Of a DNA stretch of 41,972 nucleotides, positions 16,967-25,698 are shown in pieces. This DNA is from Beijerinckia sp. L45 (GTDB lineage Bacteria > Pseudomonadota > Alphaproteobacteria > Rhizobiales > Beijerinckiaceae). Every line of letters starts with the position of its first letter. Position 1 is the first letter of the stretch. The position numbers and the translations under genes are program-made. The DNA lies in NCBI RefSeq assembly GCF_009765775.1, contig NZ_LMUU01000070.1:1-41972 (forward strand), read 5' to 3'. Under the pieces are notes generated by a model, which saw nothing but the letters and a program-made list of their open reading frames with translations, searched no databases and was not told where the DNA came from.

Positions 16967-18492
16967 GCGCGCCCGGCACGCTGCTTTGGTTCATCCGCCA
17001 CGAGGTCCGCCTCGCCTGGCGCGATGCCTTGATGATGCTGCAGGGCGGCCGCCGCCGCCGGGCGTGGTGGGCGGCGCTCGCGGTGGCGATCTTCGTCACC
17101 ATCATGCATGCCATCGCCTACCGGGTGCTGGCGCCTTCGATGGACCTGCTGCTGCAGCCGGACAAGGCGTTTCTCGTCGCCGTCACCGGGTCGATGGGGC
17201 TGGTGTGGCTGCTGCTGCTGTCGCAGGGCATGGAGACGGCGACGCGCGGGTTTTACGCCCGCGCCGATCTCGATCTGATCCTGTCGTCGCCGGCCTCGTC
17301 GCGCCGGCTCTTCGCGGTGCGCATCGGCGCCATCGCCGCGACGACCGCCGCGATGGCGCTGCTGCTGGCCGGCTCGGTCATCGACGTCATGGCCTATCTC
17401 GGCGGCCCGCGCTTCCTGATGGCCTATGGCGTTCTCGCGGCGATGGGAATTACCGCCGCCGCGACCGCCGTGGTCGCGACCGCCCTGTTGTTTCGCATCG
17501 TCGGGGCCAAGCGCACCCGCCTGCTCGCCCAGATCGTCGCGGCGGTGGTCGGGGCCGGGTTCGTCGTGGGCATCCAGGCCGTCGCGATCCTGTCGAACGG
17601 CAGCATGTCGCGGCTTGTCGTGTTTCAGTCGCCGGCGTGGATCGCCGCGGCGCCCGATCTCGACAGCGCCGCCTGGTGGCCGCTGCGCGCGGCAATGGGC
17701 GACGTCCGCCTGCTTGCCTTCCTGCTCGCGGGCGCCGTGACCCTGCTCGGCCTGACCATGGTATTCGCCGCCGGCGCCTTCGCCCGCAACGCCCTGCTCG
17801 TCGCCAGCCTGCCGCAAGGCAAGACCGCCGTGGATCGCAAAACCACATCGTTTCGCCCCCGCTCCCAGGCCGCGACGCTGCGGCGCAAGGAGTGGACGCT
17901 GCTGCGCCGCGACCCCTGGCTGGTGTCGCAGAGCCTGATGCAGGTGCTCTACCTGCTGCCGCCGGCGCTGATGCTCTGGCACATCTACGGATCGGACGGC
18001 AGCAAGGTGGTGACGCTGGTCCCGGTCCTGGTAATGGCCGCGGGCCAGCTCGCGGGCGGCCTCGCCTGGCTGGCAATCTCGGGCGAAGACGCCCCCGACC
18101 TCGTGGCGACCGCACCCGTCAAGCCGCGCGCGATTTTACGCGCGAAGATCGAAGCCGTGCTGCTCGCCGTCGCCCTGCCCCTGGCGCCGCTGGTGCTGGG
18201 CCTCGCCTGCGTGTCGCTTTTCGTGGCCGGCATGACGATTTTGGGCGCGGCACTCGCAGCCGCGGGCGCCAGTGTCGTGCAGCTGATCTTCAAGACGCAG
18301 GGCAAACGCTCGAATTTCCGCCGCCGCCAGACCGCATCGCGTATCGCCACCTTTGCCGAAGCCTTCGTCTCGATTTCGATCGCCGCAGGCGCCGGTCTCG
18401 CCGCCGCCGGCCTGTGGCTTGCCGTGGTGCCGATCGCCGCGGCGGCGGGGATCTTATTGGCGTCGCACGCGATAGCCCGCCCGGGCCGGTAG
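16963..18492 (+). CDS. ABC transporter permease (ABC-2 type)
   Basis: The 509-residue membrane protein has about ten hydrophobic segments in two halves separated by a hydrophilic stretch near residues 285-310 (TTSFRPRSQAATLRRKEWTL). The Arg-rich N-terminus precedes the first helix (WWAALAVAIFVTIMHAIAYR). The layout is that of the large permease subunit of two-component ABC-2 exporters. The start TTG at 16963-16965 overlaps the ATPase stop as TTGA, which supports the start and implies coupled translation. With only two genes and no periplasmic binding protein, the system is an exporter rather than an importer. The substrate is unknown. Confidence 0.88.
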
Positions 18493-18847
18493 CATGGGCG
18501 GCCGCAAAGGCCGGCGCGTTGTGCCTGTGCTGCGCAGGCCGCACGCCCTTGCAGCCGACCAGCGGCATGCTGGGTTCGGCCGCCGGATACGATTGCCGCC
18601 AACGGCCGGGAAACCAACGCGCCCCGACCGCACCTCGGCATAAGACAATAGTTTCCAGATTATCAAAACAACTCGAATAATACTTGCCTGCGATCAATTT
18701 GGATACTGCGATCATACTCATCTATTGAATATGCATATAACAGTATAATTATCGTCCTATGCAGTTGTCTGTAAAAAATTAATCTGATTAAAACGCTTCG
18801 CGATCTAAATGCCGGCAGACGCTCCGCTAGCTCGTGAAAGTCCCCCA
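18493..18847. other. Gene-free, AT-rich promoter region before the VCBS/autotransporter-repeat gene
   Basis: The first part (18493-18640) is ordinary GC-rich spacer; 18640-18800 is sharply AT-rich compared with everything around it. It holds a perfect TATAAT at 18744-18749, preceded at the right distance only by a poor -35, and a TTGAAT hexamer at 18725-18730 that is too close. A perfect 10-base palindrome ATATGCATAT occupies 18729-18738. Such AT-rich upstream regions are typical targets of xenogeneic silencers or MucR/Ros-type regulators of surface genes; that link is inference. Confidence 0.55.
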
Positions 18848-20962
18848 ATGGCCAACGAAACTGTTTTTACCTTCACCAGCGTGCCACTCAATACACTCGG
18901 CTTGCTTCCGCTTTCCAATTATTCAGGCGCTGTCCTGGTGAACTACAACACCGGAACGGTGACGGGCAGCATCACGGTTGCGCCCATTTTGAACCTTGGT
19001 CTGACGACCTATACGAGCTTTACGATTACGCAGGGCCTCGGCGGATCGTTCACGATCACCGGCACCGGACTGACTGCTTCACTCGTCTCGAGTACGATCA
19101 CCATCCAATACACCGGCGCGGTCCCCACGACCGTCAACACGCAGTACAATGTCCTCGGTGTGGAGACGGGCACAGGCACGGGTGGCGCGATCACGACCGC
19201 CGCCGCGCTCGAACCGAGCGTCGTGCCCGAGACCGCCTCGGTGATCGCCGGTGCGACCGTGACGGCCACCGCGGCCAATGGGGCGCTGCAAGGCGATAGC
19301 GATCCCAACGGCGGCACGCTCAGCGTCACGTCCGTGACCTCCGGCGGCACGACGGACCCGATCACGGCAGGCGGCAGCGCGACGATCGCCGGGACCGACG
19401 GGACGCTGACGCTCAATTCCGACGGCAGCTACAGCTATGTGGCCAGCAACGGTCTCGCCATCGTGTCGGCGGCCGACGGGTCGCCGATCACGGATACGTT
19501 TTCCTACGTCGTCAACGCCAGCGGCGGCGCATCCTCCAACTCGTCCGCGGCCTTTACCGTGGGGCTCGGAGCTGCCGGCATCGAGGCGGTAGCGAACCTG
19601 TCCGATGCCACCGCACCGGCTCGCTTTCTCAATCTCGGCGCCACGCGCATGAACGTGACGCAGACCACGGCCGGCACCTATTCCGGCGTGATCCGGGACG
19701 GGTCGAGCGGCAACGTCGGTGGCATCCTGTCGGTCTCGGGCACGGCCGCCCTCACGTTGACGGGCGTCAGCACCTACACTGGAAAAACAGCCGTCTTCGG
19801 CATCCTCAACCTCGGCTCCGGAAGCTCGATCGCGGCCAGCCGCGACGTGAAGATGAATTTCGGCGGAGTCTTCGACATTTCGGGCGATGACCAGCTCAAT
19901 GGCGTGACGATCGGCAAGCTCAAGGGTCCCGGTGGCACCGTCGAACTCGGAAGCCGGATTCTGATCGTCAATCCGACAACCGCGGGCGAGTTCGACGGTG
20001 TCATCACCGATGGCGGTGCCAGCGGCGGCGTCGGCGGCGCGCTGAAAATCGACGGGACGGCGCCGTTGCTGCTGACCGGCGTCAGCACCTATACCGGCAA
20101 GACCGCCCTGTTCGGCACCCTGGAGCTTGGCGCCGGAAGCTCGATCGCGGCCAGCAAGAACGTGAAGATGAATGCCGGCGGCGTCTTCGACATCTCGGCC
20201 GATACCGGCGGTGCCACGATCAAGAAGCTCAAAGGCCTCGGCGGGACGGTCGAACTCGGTGCCCAGACCCTGACGGTCAACACCCCGACGAACGGCGAGT
20301 TCGACGGCACGATCACCGATGGCGGCATCGCCGGCGGCACGGGCGGCGTCTTGAACCTGGCCGGCGTCGCTGGCATGCTGCTCACCGGCAGCAGCAGCTA
20401 CAGCGGCGGCACCATTCTCAACGGTGGCACCTCGTTGGAACTCGATGCGGCTAATGCTGCGGGCACCGGGGCCATCACCTTCAACGGCGCGGCCACCCTG
20501 AAACTCGATGCGCCGGCTTTGACGCCGGTGTCGGGTTCGGTGTCGAATTTCGGCAATGTGATCGCAGGCATGGGCACCGGCGATGCGGTCGATCTCGCCA
20601 GCCTGGCGTTTTCGCCCGGCAGCACGGCGACGTACAGCAACGGCGTTCTCACCACGACGGCGGGCGGCAACAGCGTGACCCTGCACCTCACCGGGGTCAA
20701 CGCGGGAACACAGTTCGCGGCAGCGGCCGACGGGACCGGCGGGACCGTGATCACGCAGACGGCGGTCACACCCGGGGCCTTCGTGTTCACGCAGGCCCCG
20801 ACCCCGGGTGCCGGCTCGGACGCCTCGAGTGGCGACCTCGCGCCGTCGCCGGCGACGACGATGGCCGATGTGTTGAACACACCGACCAACAGCGCCTCCA
20901 GCGCCTTCACCCCGCCGCCGCCGGCGCCCCCGGTCGCACAGTTGGCGGCGTCGCATGCCTGA
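18848..20962 (+). CDS. Large surface/secreted protein with VCBS domain and autotransporter-type beta repeats
   Basis: The 704-residue protein has no visible signal peptide or membrane segment. Residues about 140-240 form a VCBS/cadherin-like domain (SDPNGGTLSVTSV, GTLTLNSDGSYSYVA, DTFSYVVNASGG). Residues about 276-545 consist of two full and one partial copy of a roughly 103-residue autotransporter-type passenger repeat (LTGVSTYTGKT, KLKGxGGTVELG). The end is Pro/Ser/Thr-rich and Ala-rich (PPPPAPPVAQLAASHA) with no outer-membrane beta-barrel, so it is not a classical autotransporter. Type I secretion is likely for a VCBS protein lacking a Sec signal, but no exporter is adjacent. Two starts are possible: ATG 18848, preceded by GTGAAAG, or ATG 18809. 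I prefer 18848 because MANETVFTFTS begins the ordered sequence. Confidence 0.82.
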   Translation: MANETVFTFTSVPLNTLGLLPLSNYSGAVLVNYNTGTVTGSITVAPILNLGLTTYTSFTITQGLGGSFTITGTGLTASLVSSTITIQYTGAVPTTVNTQYNVLGVETGTGTGGAITTAAALEPSVVPETASVIAGATVTATAANGALQGDSDPNGGTLSVTSVTSGGTTDPITAGGSATIAGTDGTLTLNSDGSYSYVASNGLAIVSAADGSPITDTFSYVVNASGGASSNSSAAFTVGLGAAGIEAVANLSDATAPARFLNLGATRMNVTQTTAGTYSGVIRDGSSGNVGGILSVSGTAALTLTGVSTYTGKTAVFGILNLGSGSSIAASRDVKMNFGGVFDISGDDQLNGVTIGKLKGPGGTVELGSRILIVNPTTAGEFDGVITDGGASGGVGGALKIDGTAPLLLTGVSTYTGKTALFGTLELGAGSSIAASKNVKMNAGGVFDISADTGGATIKKLKGLGGTVELGAQTLTVNTPTNGEFDGTITDGGIAGGTGGVLNLAGVAGMLLTGSSSYSGGTILNGGTSLELDAANAAGTGAITFNGAATLKLDAPALTPVSGSVSNFGNVIAGMGTGDAVDLASLAFSPGSTATYSNGVLTTTAGGNSVTLHLTGVNAGTQFAAAADGTGGTVITQTAVTPGAFVFTQAPTPGAGSDASSGDLAPSPATTMADVLNTPTNSASSAFTPPPPAPPVAQLAASHA
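19673..20480 (+). repeat. Intragenic tandem repeat of about 310 bases (2.6 copies)
   Basis: Unit 1 is 19673-19984 (312 bases), unit 2 is 19985-20293 (309 bases) and unit 3 is a partial copy from 20294. Units 1 and 2 share long identical stretches such as AGCTCGATCGCGGCCAGC and encode nearly the same 103 residues, so the duplication is fairly recent. Such repeats allow length variation by recombination. Confidence 0.8.
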
Positions 20963-21008
20963 AGGTCGCCAACCCTGACCCGGTGGGGTCGCACCGCATT
21001 GAAAATCG

Positions 21009-21034
21009 AAAGGGCGTCCTCGGGACGCCCTTTT
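21009..21034 (+). terminator. Rho-independent terminator after the VCBS/autotransporter-repeat gene
   Basis: The stem AAAGGGCGTCC (21009-21019) pairs with GGACGCCCTTT (21023-21033) around a TCG loop and ends in TTTT. It lies 46 bases after the stop codon. Confidence 0.93.
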
Positions 21035-21226
21035 GCCGTTCCTGTCCCTAGATGGACGGAAGGTTTAGGCATGGACGATTCGCCCCAGCGCATGCAACTT
21101 CGGCGCGTGCAGCGTCATGACGTCCACGATGTAAGTGCAGAACAAAAGTTAGGCAGAAAACGGTTGAACGATTGTTGCTTCGCCAAGTTGTGAACAAGAC
21201 ATCACTTAGCGAAGATTGGATTTTCA

Positions 21227-21481
21227 ATGCTCAAACATTTGTCTGTTATCGGCGGTACGGCTGCGTTGCTTTTCGTTGGGATGACATCGGTGCAGGCGCA
21301 AGAGCGCAGCCCCGGCGACACCAACGTGCGAGCGCTGGAAGCGCCGGCAGACGTTCGGGGCAAACAGATTAGGGCTCAGAGCCCTGACAGCGCGATGACC
21401 AATGGCACCACGAGCCCGAAAGCCGTCGGCGAGCAAGGCGCAGCACCGACCGGACCGGCCGCGAGCAGCGTCGGCAAGTAA
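21227..21481 (+). CDS. Small secreted protein of unknown function
   Basis: The 84-residue product has a clear Sec signal peptide (MLKHLSVIGGTAALLFVGM, cleavage expected after VQA around residue 24). The mature part is about 60 residues, hydrophilic and low in complexity, rich in Ala, Gly, Ser and Pro, with no cysteine. It therefore probably acts, if anywhere, in the periplasm. I do not recognise a family. The gene is alone between two terminators and ends in a strong hairpin of its own, which supports a real transcription unit. The ribosome site is poor (GATTGGATTTTCA before the ATG). Confidence 0.72.
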   Translation: MLKHLSVIGGTAALLFVGMTSVQAQERSPGDTNVRALEAPADVRGKQIRAQSPDSAMTNGTTSPKAVGEQGAAPTGPAASSVGK

Positions 21482-21506
21482 TACGCCGGACGAAGTCGTA
21501 AAACCT

Positions 21507-21541
21507 AAGGCGCCCAGCTTAGCAGCTGCGGCGCCTTTTTC
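21507..21541 (+). terminator. Rho-independent terminator after the small secreted protein gene
   Basis: AAGGCGCC-CAGCT pairs with AGCTG-(C)-GGCGCCTT around a TAGC loop, with one bulged C, and is followed by a short T run. It lies 26 bases after the stop codon. Confidence 0.92.
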
Positions 21542-21634
21542 CGTTCGACGCAAAGGCTGACGGCAGGCCATCGTGCCTTTGGGCGAGGGAATCGGCGAAC
21601 GTTGCTATCGATCGTCCGCGATGACGTTTGCCGC

Positions 21635-21662
21635 TTTTACAGCGTTGAAATATCGGTATGAT
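21635..21662 (+). promoter_or_regulatory. Possible sigma70-type promoter of the SWIM operon
   Basis: TTTTAC (21635-21640) and TATGAT (21657-21662) are 16 bases apart and match four and five of six consensus positions. They lie 160 bases before the SWIM start, in a gene-free gap of 281 bases. Weak evidence on its own. Confidence 0.3.
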
Positions 21663-21822
21663 CCTAGCAAGCTCCCGCCGCCGACGGAACAAGGAAGGGC
21701 CGTATTGTAGCGGCGCCAAGGGCGGCAACATTGATTGCAAAGGCGCCGTACGCCAAGGACACTGTTACGTTACAACAATCATCTAGGTGAAGGACAGCTG
21801 GGTATTCATTCAGGATCCGCCC

Positions 21823-23196
21823 ATGGGATTGACCCGCAGCGCGATCGAAGCGATGGCGCCCGACCAAAGCGCGCTGACGGCCGCGTCGGCGCTTCTGAAG
21901 CCGGCAAAATGGCCGGTGCGTGCGCGCTCCGGCGGCCTGATCTAGGGCGAATGCCAGGGCTCCGGCGCGAACCCCTATCGCGTGGTCGCCGATACGCAGG
22001 ACCAGGGATCCAAATGCACCTGCCCGTCGCGCAAGTTTCCCTGCAAGCACGCGATCGCCTTGATGTGGCTGTTCGTGGAGGACGCCGCCCCCTTCCAGGA
22101 TGCCGACAGCCCGGCCTGGGTGAGCGACTGGATGGGACGACGGCGCACCGGCGCCGCATCGGCAGCATCCAAAGGCGCGGGTGAAACCAGAAGCCTCGAT
22201 GCCGCGCGCGAGGTGACGGTCGAAGCGCCGCTCGATCCAACGGCGCAAGCGCGCCGGGAAGCCGCCGCGGCAAAGCGAGCCGAGGAGACGCGCCGCTCCG
22301 TTCGCGCCGCCACTGACGACCTCGATGGATGGATCGCCGATCAACTGCGCACGGGGCTTTCCGGATTCTTGAGCGAGCCGGGCGAGCGATGCCGGAGCAT
22401 CGCAGCCCGCCTCGTCGATGCCAAGGCCGCCACGCTGGCGAGCCGCGTCGACGAAATGCCGTCACGCCTGTTGGCCTTGCCGCCCGAAGAGCGCATCGAC
22501 GGCGCGATCGCGGAGTTCGGCAAGCTTGCCTTGCTCACACGCGCCTGGCGCGCGGCACCGGATGATCCGGATCTGCGGCGCGACGTCATCGCCGCGGAAA
22601 GCCGCGACGAGGTTCTCGCCAATGCCGACGCACCGCGCGTGACCTCGCTGTGGGAGGTGCTCGGCGAGCGGGTTCTGACGCGGCGGGACGGCCTGGTGAG
22701 CCAGGCCACATGGCTGATGAACCTCGCGCCCGATGCAAAGCAGCGGTTCGCACTCCTGCTCGACTTCTTCCCGGTCTCGGCCGGACGGCGCGCCGCCGCC
22801 TTTGTCTTCGGCGAGCGCTTCACGGCAGAGCTTGCCTTCTATCCAGCCGCGGCTCCACTGCGATCGGTCATCGTCAAGCGCGACGGAAGCACGGATGCGC
22901 CAGGTGCCTGGCCGGACGCCGCCGCCGATCCATTCGCTGATCTGGCCGAACAGGCGCTGGCCACCCCCTGGCGGATCGAAACCCCAGTGCTTTTGCCCGA
23001 AAGACGCCTTTGCGTCGAGGCCTCGGGCCACGGGTGGTGGCGTGAAATTGACGGCGTCGCCATCCCCCTGCGCGGCGCGCCGCCGACGCTGGCGGTCGGC
23101 GCAACCCTCGAATGCGCGGCCGGCGTCTGGGATGGGGCTCGGCTCTCGCTGATCGCCGCGCGCACCAATTGGGGAAGGCTCGGCTTCGATGCATGA
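21823..23196 (+). pseudogene. SWIM zinc-finger protein gene interrupted by an amber codon
   Basis: From ATG 21823 the frame reads MGLTRSAIEAMAPDQSALTA and continues to a TAG at 21943-21945 (codon 41); it then goes on in the same frame for more than 400 codons to TGA at 23194-23196. The residue before the stop is Ile and those after are GECQGSG. In relatives known to me this place reads IWGECQGSG, so a TGG-to-TAG change is the simplest explanation. The SWIM motif follows at codons 65-76 as CTCPSRKFPCKH (CxC-x6-CxH), a zinc-binding fold linked to DNA or protein binding. The rest is an Ala/Arg-rich helical region of unknown role. A GTG at 21982 could restart translation and still include the zinc finger, but it has no ribosome site. 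The last 8 bases overlap the DUF5691 gene. It may be a sequencing error, a true null, or a suppressed stop. Confidence 0.85.
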
Positions 23197-24619
23197 GCTC
23201 GAAGCCGCGCTGGCGCAGATCCGGGCCGCCTGGATCGCCGGGCGCCCGGCGCTCGACCATTGCCCGGCAGACTGGCGCGGCATCGTCACGGGCAAGCATC
23301 CCGAGGTTGCGCTGGCGTCGCTGGCGGGACATGCGACATCGGTTCTCTTTCGCACCGCGCCGAGCACCAGCCTTAAACCGCGGCCACTGTTGCCGGCGCT
23401 CGCCCTACCCGTGATGGCGGAGGTGCTACGTCCGCGCTTCCGTCGCATCTTGATAGCGCAGAAGGACGGGTTCTCCGTCGAGCGGCCCCTGATCGATCTG
23501 ATTGCGGCTCGTGGCTATTGCATGCACCCCGCGGATTGGATGCCATCGCCACGCGATGATTGGGCGCCCGACCTTTATGCGCCGTGGCTGGACTGGGTGC
23601 GCGCCGAGACCAAGGTCGAGCCTGCATGCACCGCACTGTCGATCGACACCTACGAGCGCTGGTCGTGGGCCGAACGGCGCGCCGCGCTCGCGCACCTGCG
23701 CAACGCCGATCCCGCAGCGGCGCTGACGATCATCGCGGCGAAAGCGGCATCTGAACCGGCGGAGCGGCGTCTGCGTCTGCTGGAAATCCTCGACATCAAG
23801 CTCGCCGAGACGGACGCGGCCTTTCTCGAAAAGCTCGCCACCGACCGCTCCGAGCGCGTCCAGGCGATCGCGCGGACCTATCTCGCACGGCTCGGGCGGC
23901 CCCTCCACACCGACGATTTGGCGACCGAACTGGGCGGGATGGTGGAGTGGGGCAGGGTCGGCCTGATCCATCGGCGCACACGCCTCGTCATCAAGCCGTT
24001 GAAGACACCGGTCCAGAGCGCGCGACGGCACGAGCTGTTCAGGCTGGTGAGCCTGGGCGATCTGGCGCGGGCGCTCGGCGTGTCCGAGACGCGACTGGTC
24101 GAAGCGCCGCCGGACGGCGCGGCCGACGGTATCGATGCCTTCGTCCAGATGGTCGCAACGACGGGCTCGGACGCCGCGTGGCGCGCGCTGCTGGACGGCA
24201 TCCTGGCGAACGCATCCTGTCCCATCGGCTGTCTCCGCGCGCTCGCACCGCGTCTGTCCGCCGCGGAACGGCGGGCGATCCTAGCAAAGATCATAGCACG
24301 CGACGACGAAGGGCTTGGCACGACGCTGGCCGTAGCGGGACGGCAATTGGGCCTGGTGCCGTTGTCGGTCCTGCAGGCCGCACCGGCCTATGCATCGCTG
24401 AGGAGCCTGCTCGAAAGTGCCGGCAACGGTGCCGACACGCGGCGCCCGCCCGACAATGCCAGGCTTGCCGCTGCGCTCAATCGCATCGGACTTTTGCTCG
24501 ACGCCCCGGGCGCCGCCGAGATGGCCGCCCGCGTCGCGAGCTGGGGACTGTCTCCCGCGGACCCGAAGTTCGATCTGCTGCACCTGAACGCCGCCCTCGC
24601 CACGGAGACGATATCGTAA
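23189..24619 (+). CDS. DUF5691 family protein
   Basis: The 476-residue protein is mostly alpha-helical, without signal peptide, membrane helix or recognisable catalytic motif. Telling blocks are LLPALALPVMAEVLRPRFRR near residue 68 and several regularly spaced helices after residue 150 (WSWAERRAALAHL, AAFLEKLATDRSERVQAIA) that look like HEAT-type repeats, suggesting a scaffold. I assign DUF5691 because in the bacteria where I know this arrangement a protein of this shape and length stands between the SWIM protein and the MoxR-type ATPase. The start ATG at 23189 overlaps the SWIM stop by 8 bases (ATGCATGA), a coupled arrangement. The stop TAA at 24617-24619 overlaps the proposed start of the ATPase. 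Confidence 0.78.
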   Translation: MHELEAALAQIRAAWIAGRPALDHCPADWRGIVTGKHPEVALASLAGHATSVLFRTAPSTSLKPRPLLPALALPVMAEVLRPRFRRILIAQKDGFSVERPLIDLIAARGYCMHPADWMPSPRDDWAPDLYAPWLDWVRAETKVEPACTALSIDTYERWSWAERRAALAHLRNADPAAALTIIAAKAASEPAERRLRLLEILDIKLAETDAAFLEKLATDRSERVQAIARTYLARLGRPLHTDDLATELGGMVEWGRVGLIHRRTRLVIKPLKTPVQSARRHELFRLVSLGDLARALGVSETRLVEAPPDGAADGIDAFVQMVATTGSDAAWRALLDGILANASCPIGCLRALAPRLSAAERRAILAKIIARDDEGLGTTLAVAGRQLGLVPLSVLQAAPAYASLRSLLESAGNGADTRRPPDNARLAAALNRIGLLLDAPGAAEMAARVASWGLSPADPKFDLLHLNAALATETIS

Positions 24620-25692
24620 CCGACGCCCTGCGCCTTCCCGCCGAACAGACCTACGCCTCGGAGCTTGACGCGCTGCGGGCGGATCCGGCCCCGCGCCCGC
24701 AGGGCTGGAGCATGGCGCCGCGCGCGGTCGCGACGTATCTCCTCGGCGGCAAAGCCCTCGACGGCACGGCCGTCAGCGCCAAGTATATCGGCGATAGACG
24801 CTTGATCGAAACCGCCATCGCCACGCTCGCGACCGATCGCGCGCTGCTTCTGCTCGGCGTGCCGGGAACCGCGAAGTCGTGGGTCTCCGAACATCTGGCC
24901 GCGGCGATCAGCGGCGATTCTACGGTCGTGATCCAGTGCACCGCCGGCACCGACGAGAACCAGATCCGCTACGGCTGGAACTACGCGCAATTGCTGGCGC
25001 ATGGGCTGTCGCGTCAGGCCCTGGTGCCGACGCCCCTGCTCCGCGCCATGGAGGGCGGCAAATTGTGCCGGCTGGAAGAGCTGACGCGCATGGGGTCGGA
25101 CGTCCAGGACACCCTGATCACGGTTCTCTCGGAAAAGATGATGCCGGTCCCCGAATTGAACGAAGCTGTCTACGCCAGACGCGGTTTCAATGTCATCGCG
25201 ACGGCCAACAATCGCGACAAAGGCGTCAACGAGCTCTCGTCCGCGCTGAAGCGACGGTTCAATGTCGTGGTCCTTCCCCTGCCCGACGATATGGAGCAGG
25301 AGATCGCCATCGTCACGCGGCGGGTGGGCGAGATGGCCTTGAGTCTCGACCTGCCGGCGCCGAAGAACGTCGCGCAGGAGGTCGCGCGCGTCGTGGCGAT
25401 CTTCCGCGAGTTGCGCGGCGGCGCGACGCTCGATGGCCGGATCACCCTGAAAACGCCGTCCGGCACGCTTTCGACGGCCGAAGCCATTGCCGTCATGGTC
25501 GGCGGTTTGAGCCAGGCGACGTACTTCAACGACGGCCGGCTTTCGGCCGAAGGCGTCGCGCCCAACATGATCGGCGCCATCGTAAAAGATCCGGTGCAGG
25601 ACAAGACCGTGCTCGAGGAATATCTCGAAACCGTCCTGAAGAAGCGACCGGACTACGCCGAGTATTACCGCATGCTGGTCGACCTGGTCTGA
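24613..25692 (+). CDS. MoxR-type AAA ATPase
   Basis: The 359-residue product (from ATC 24613) is an AAA+ ATPase of the MoxR group, which remodels partner proteins together with VWA-domain proteins. Walker A is GVPGTAKS (82-89). The Walker B region reads LCRLEEL (151-157) with Glu in place of the usual Asp-Glu, which I believe is normal for this subfamily. Sensor 1 is in VIATANNRDKG (194-204), and an arginine pair (KRRF, 213-216) is a likely finger. The start is odd. The family-like N-terminus (LRLPAEQTYASELDAL) begins directly after the DUF5691 stop, yet this frame has no ATG, GTG or TTG there. An ATC at 24613 lies five bases after a GGAG and overlaps the DUF5691 stop, so a rare ATC start is proposed. 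The next canonical start is ATG 24712, which would remove 33 residues. Confidence 0.85.
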   Translation: MVTDALRLPAEQTYASELDALRADPAPRPQGWSMAPRAVATYLLGGKALDGTAVSAKYIGDRRLIETAIATLATDRALLLLGVPGTAKSWVSEHLAAAISGDSTVVIQCTAGTDENQIRYGWNYAQLLAHGLSRQALVPTPLLRAMEGGKLCRLEELTRMGSDVQDTLITVLSEKMMPVPELNEAVYARRGFNVIATANNRDKGVNELSSALKRRFNVVVLPLPDDMEQEIAIVTRRVGEMALSLDLPAPKNVAQEVARVVAIFRELRGGATLDGRITLKTPSGTLSTAEAIAVMVGGLSQATYFNDGRLSAEGVAPNMIGAIVKDPVQDKTVLEEYLETVLKKRPDYAEYYRMLVDLV

Positions 25693-25698
25693 CGCACC

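Noticed and set aside
18725-18749. TTGAAT...TATAAT as a complete sigma70 promoter
   Set aside because: The spacing is 13 bases, too short; only the TATAAT is kept as a candidate -10.
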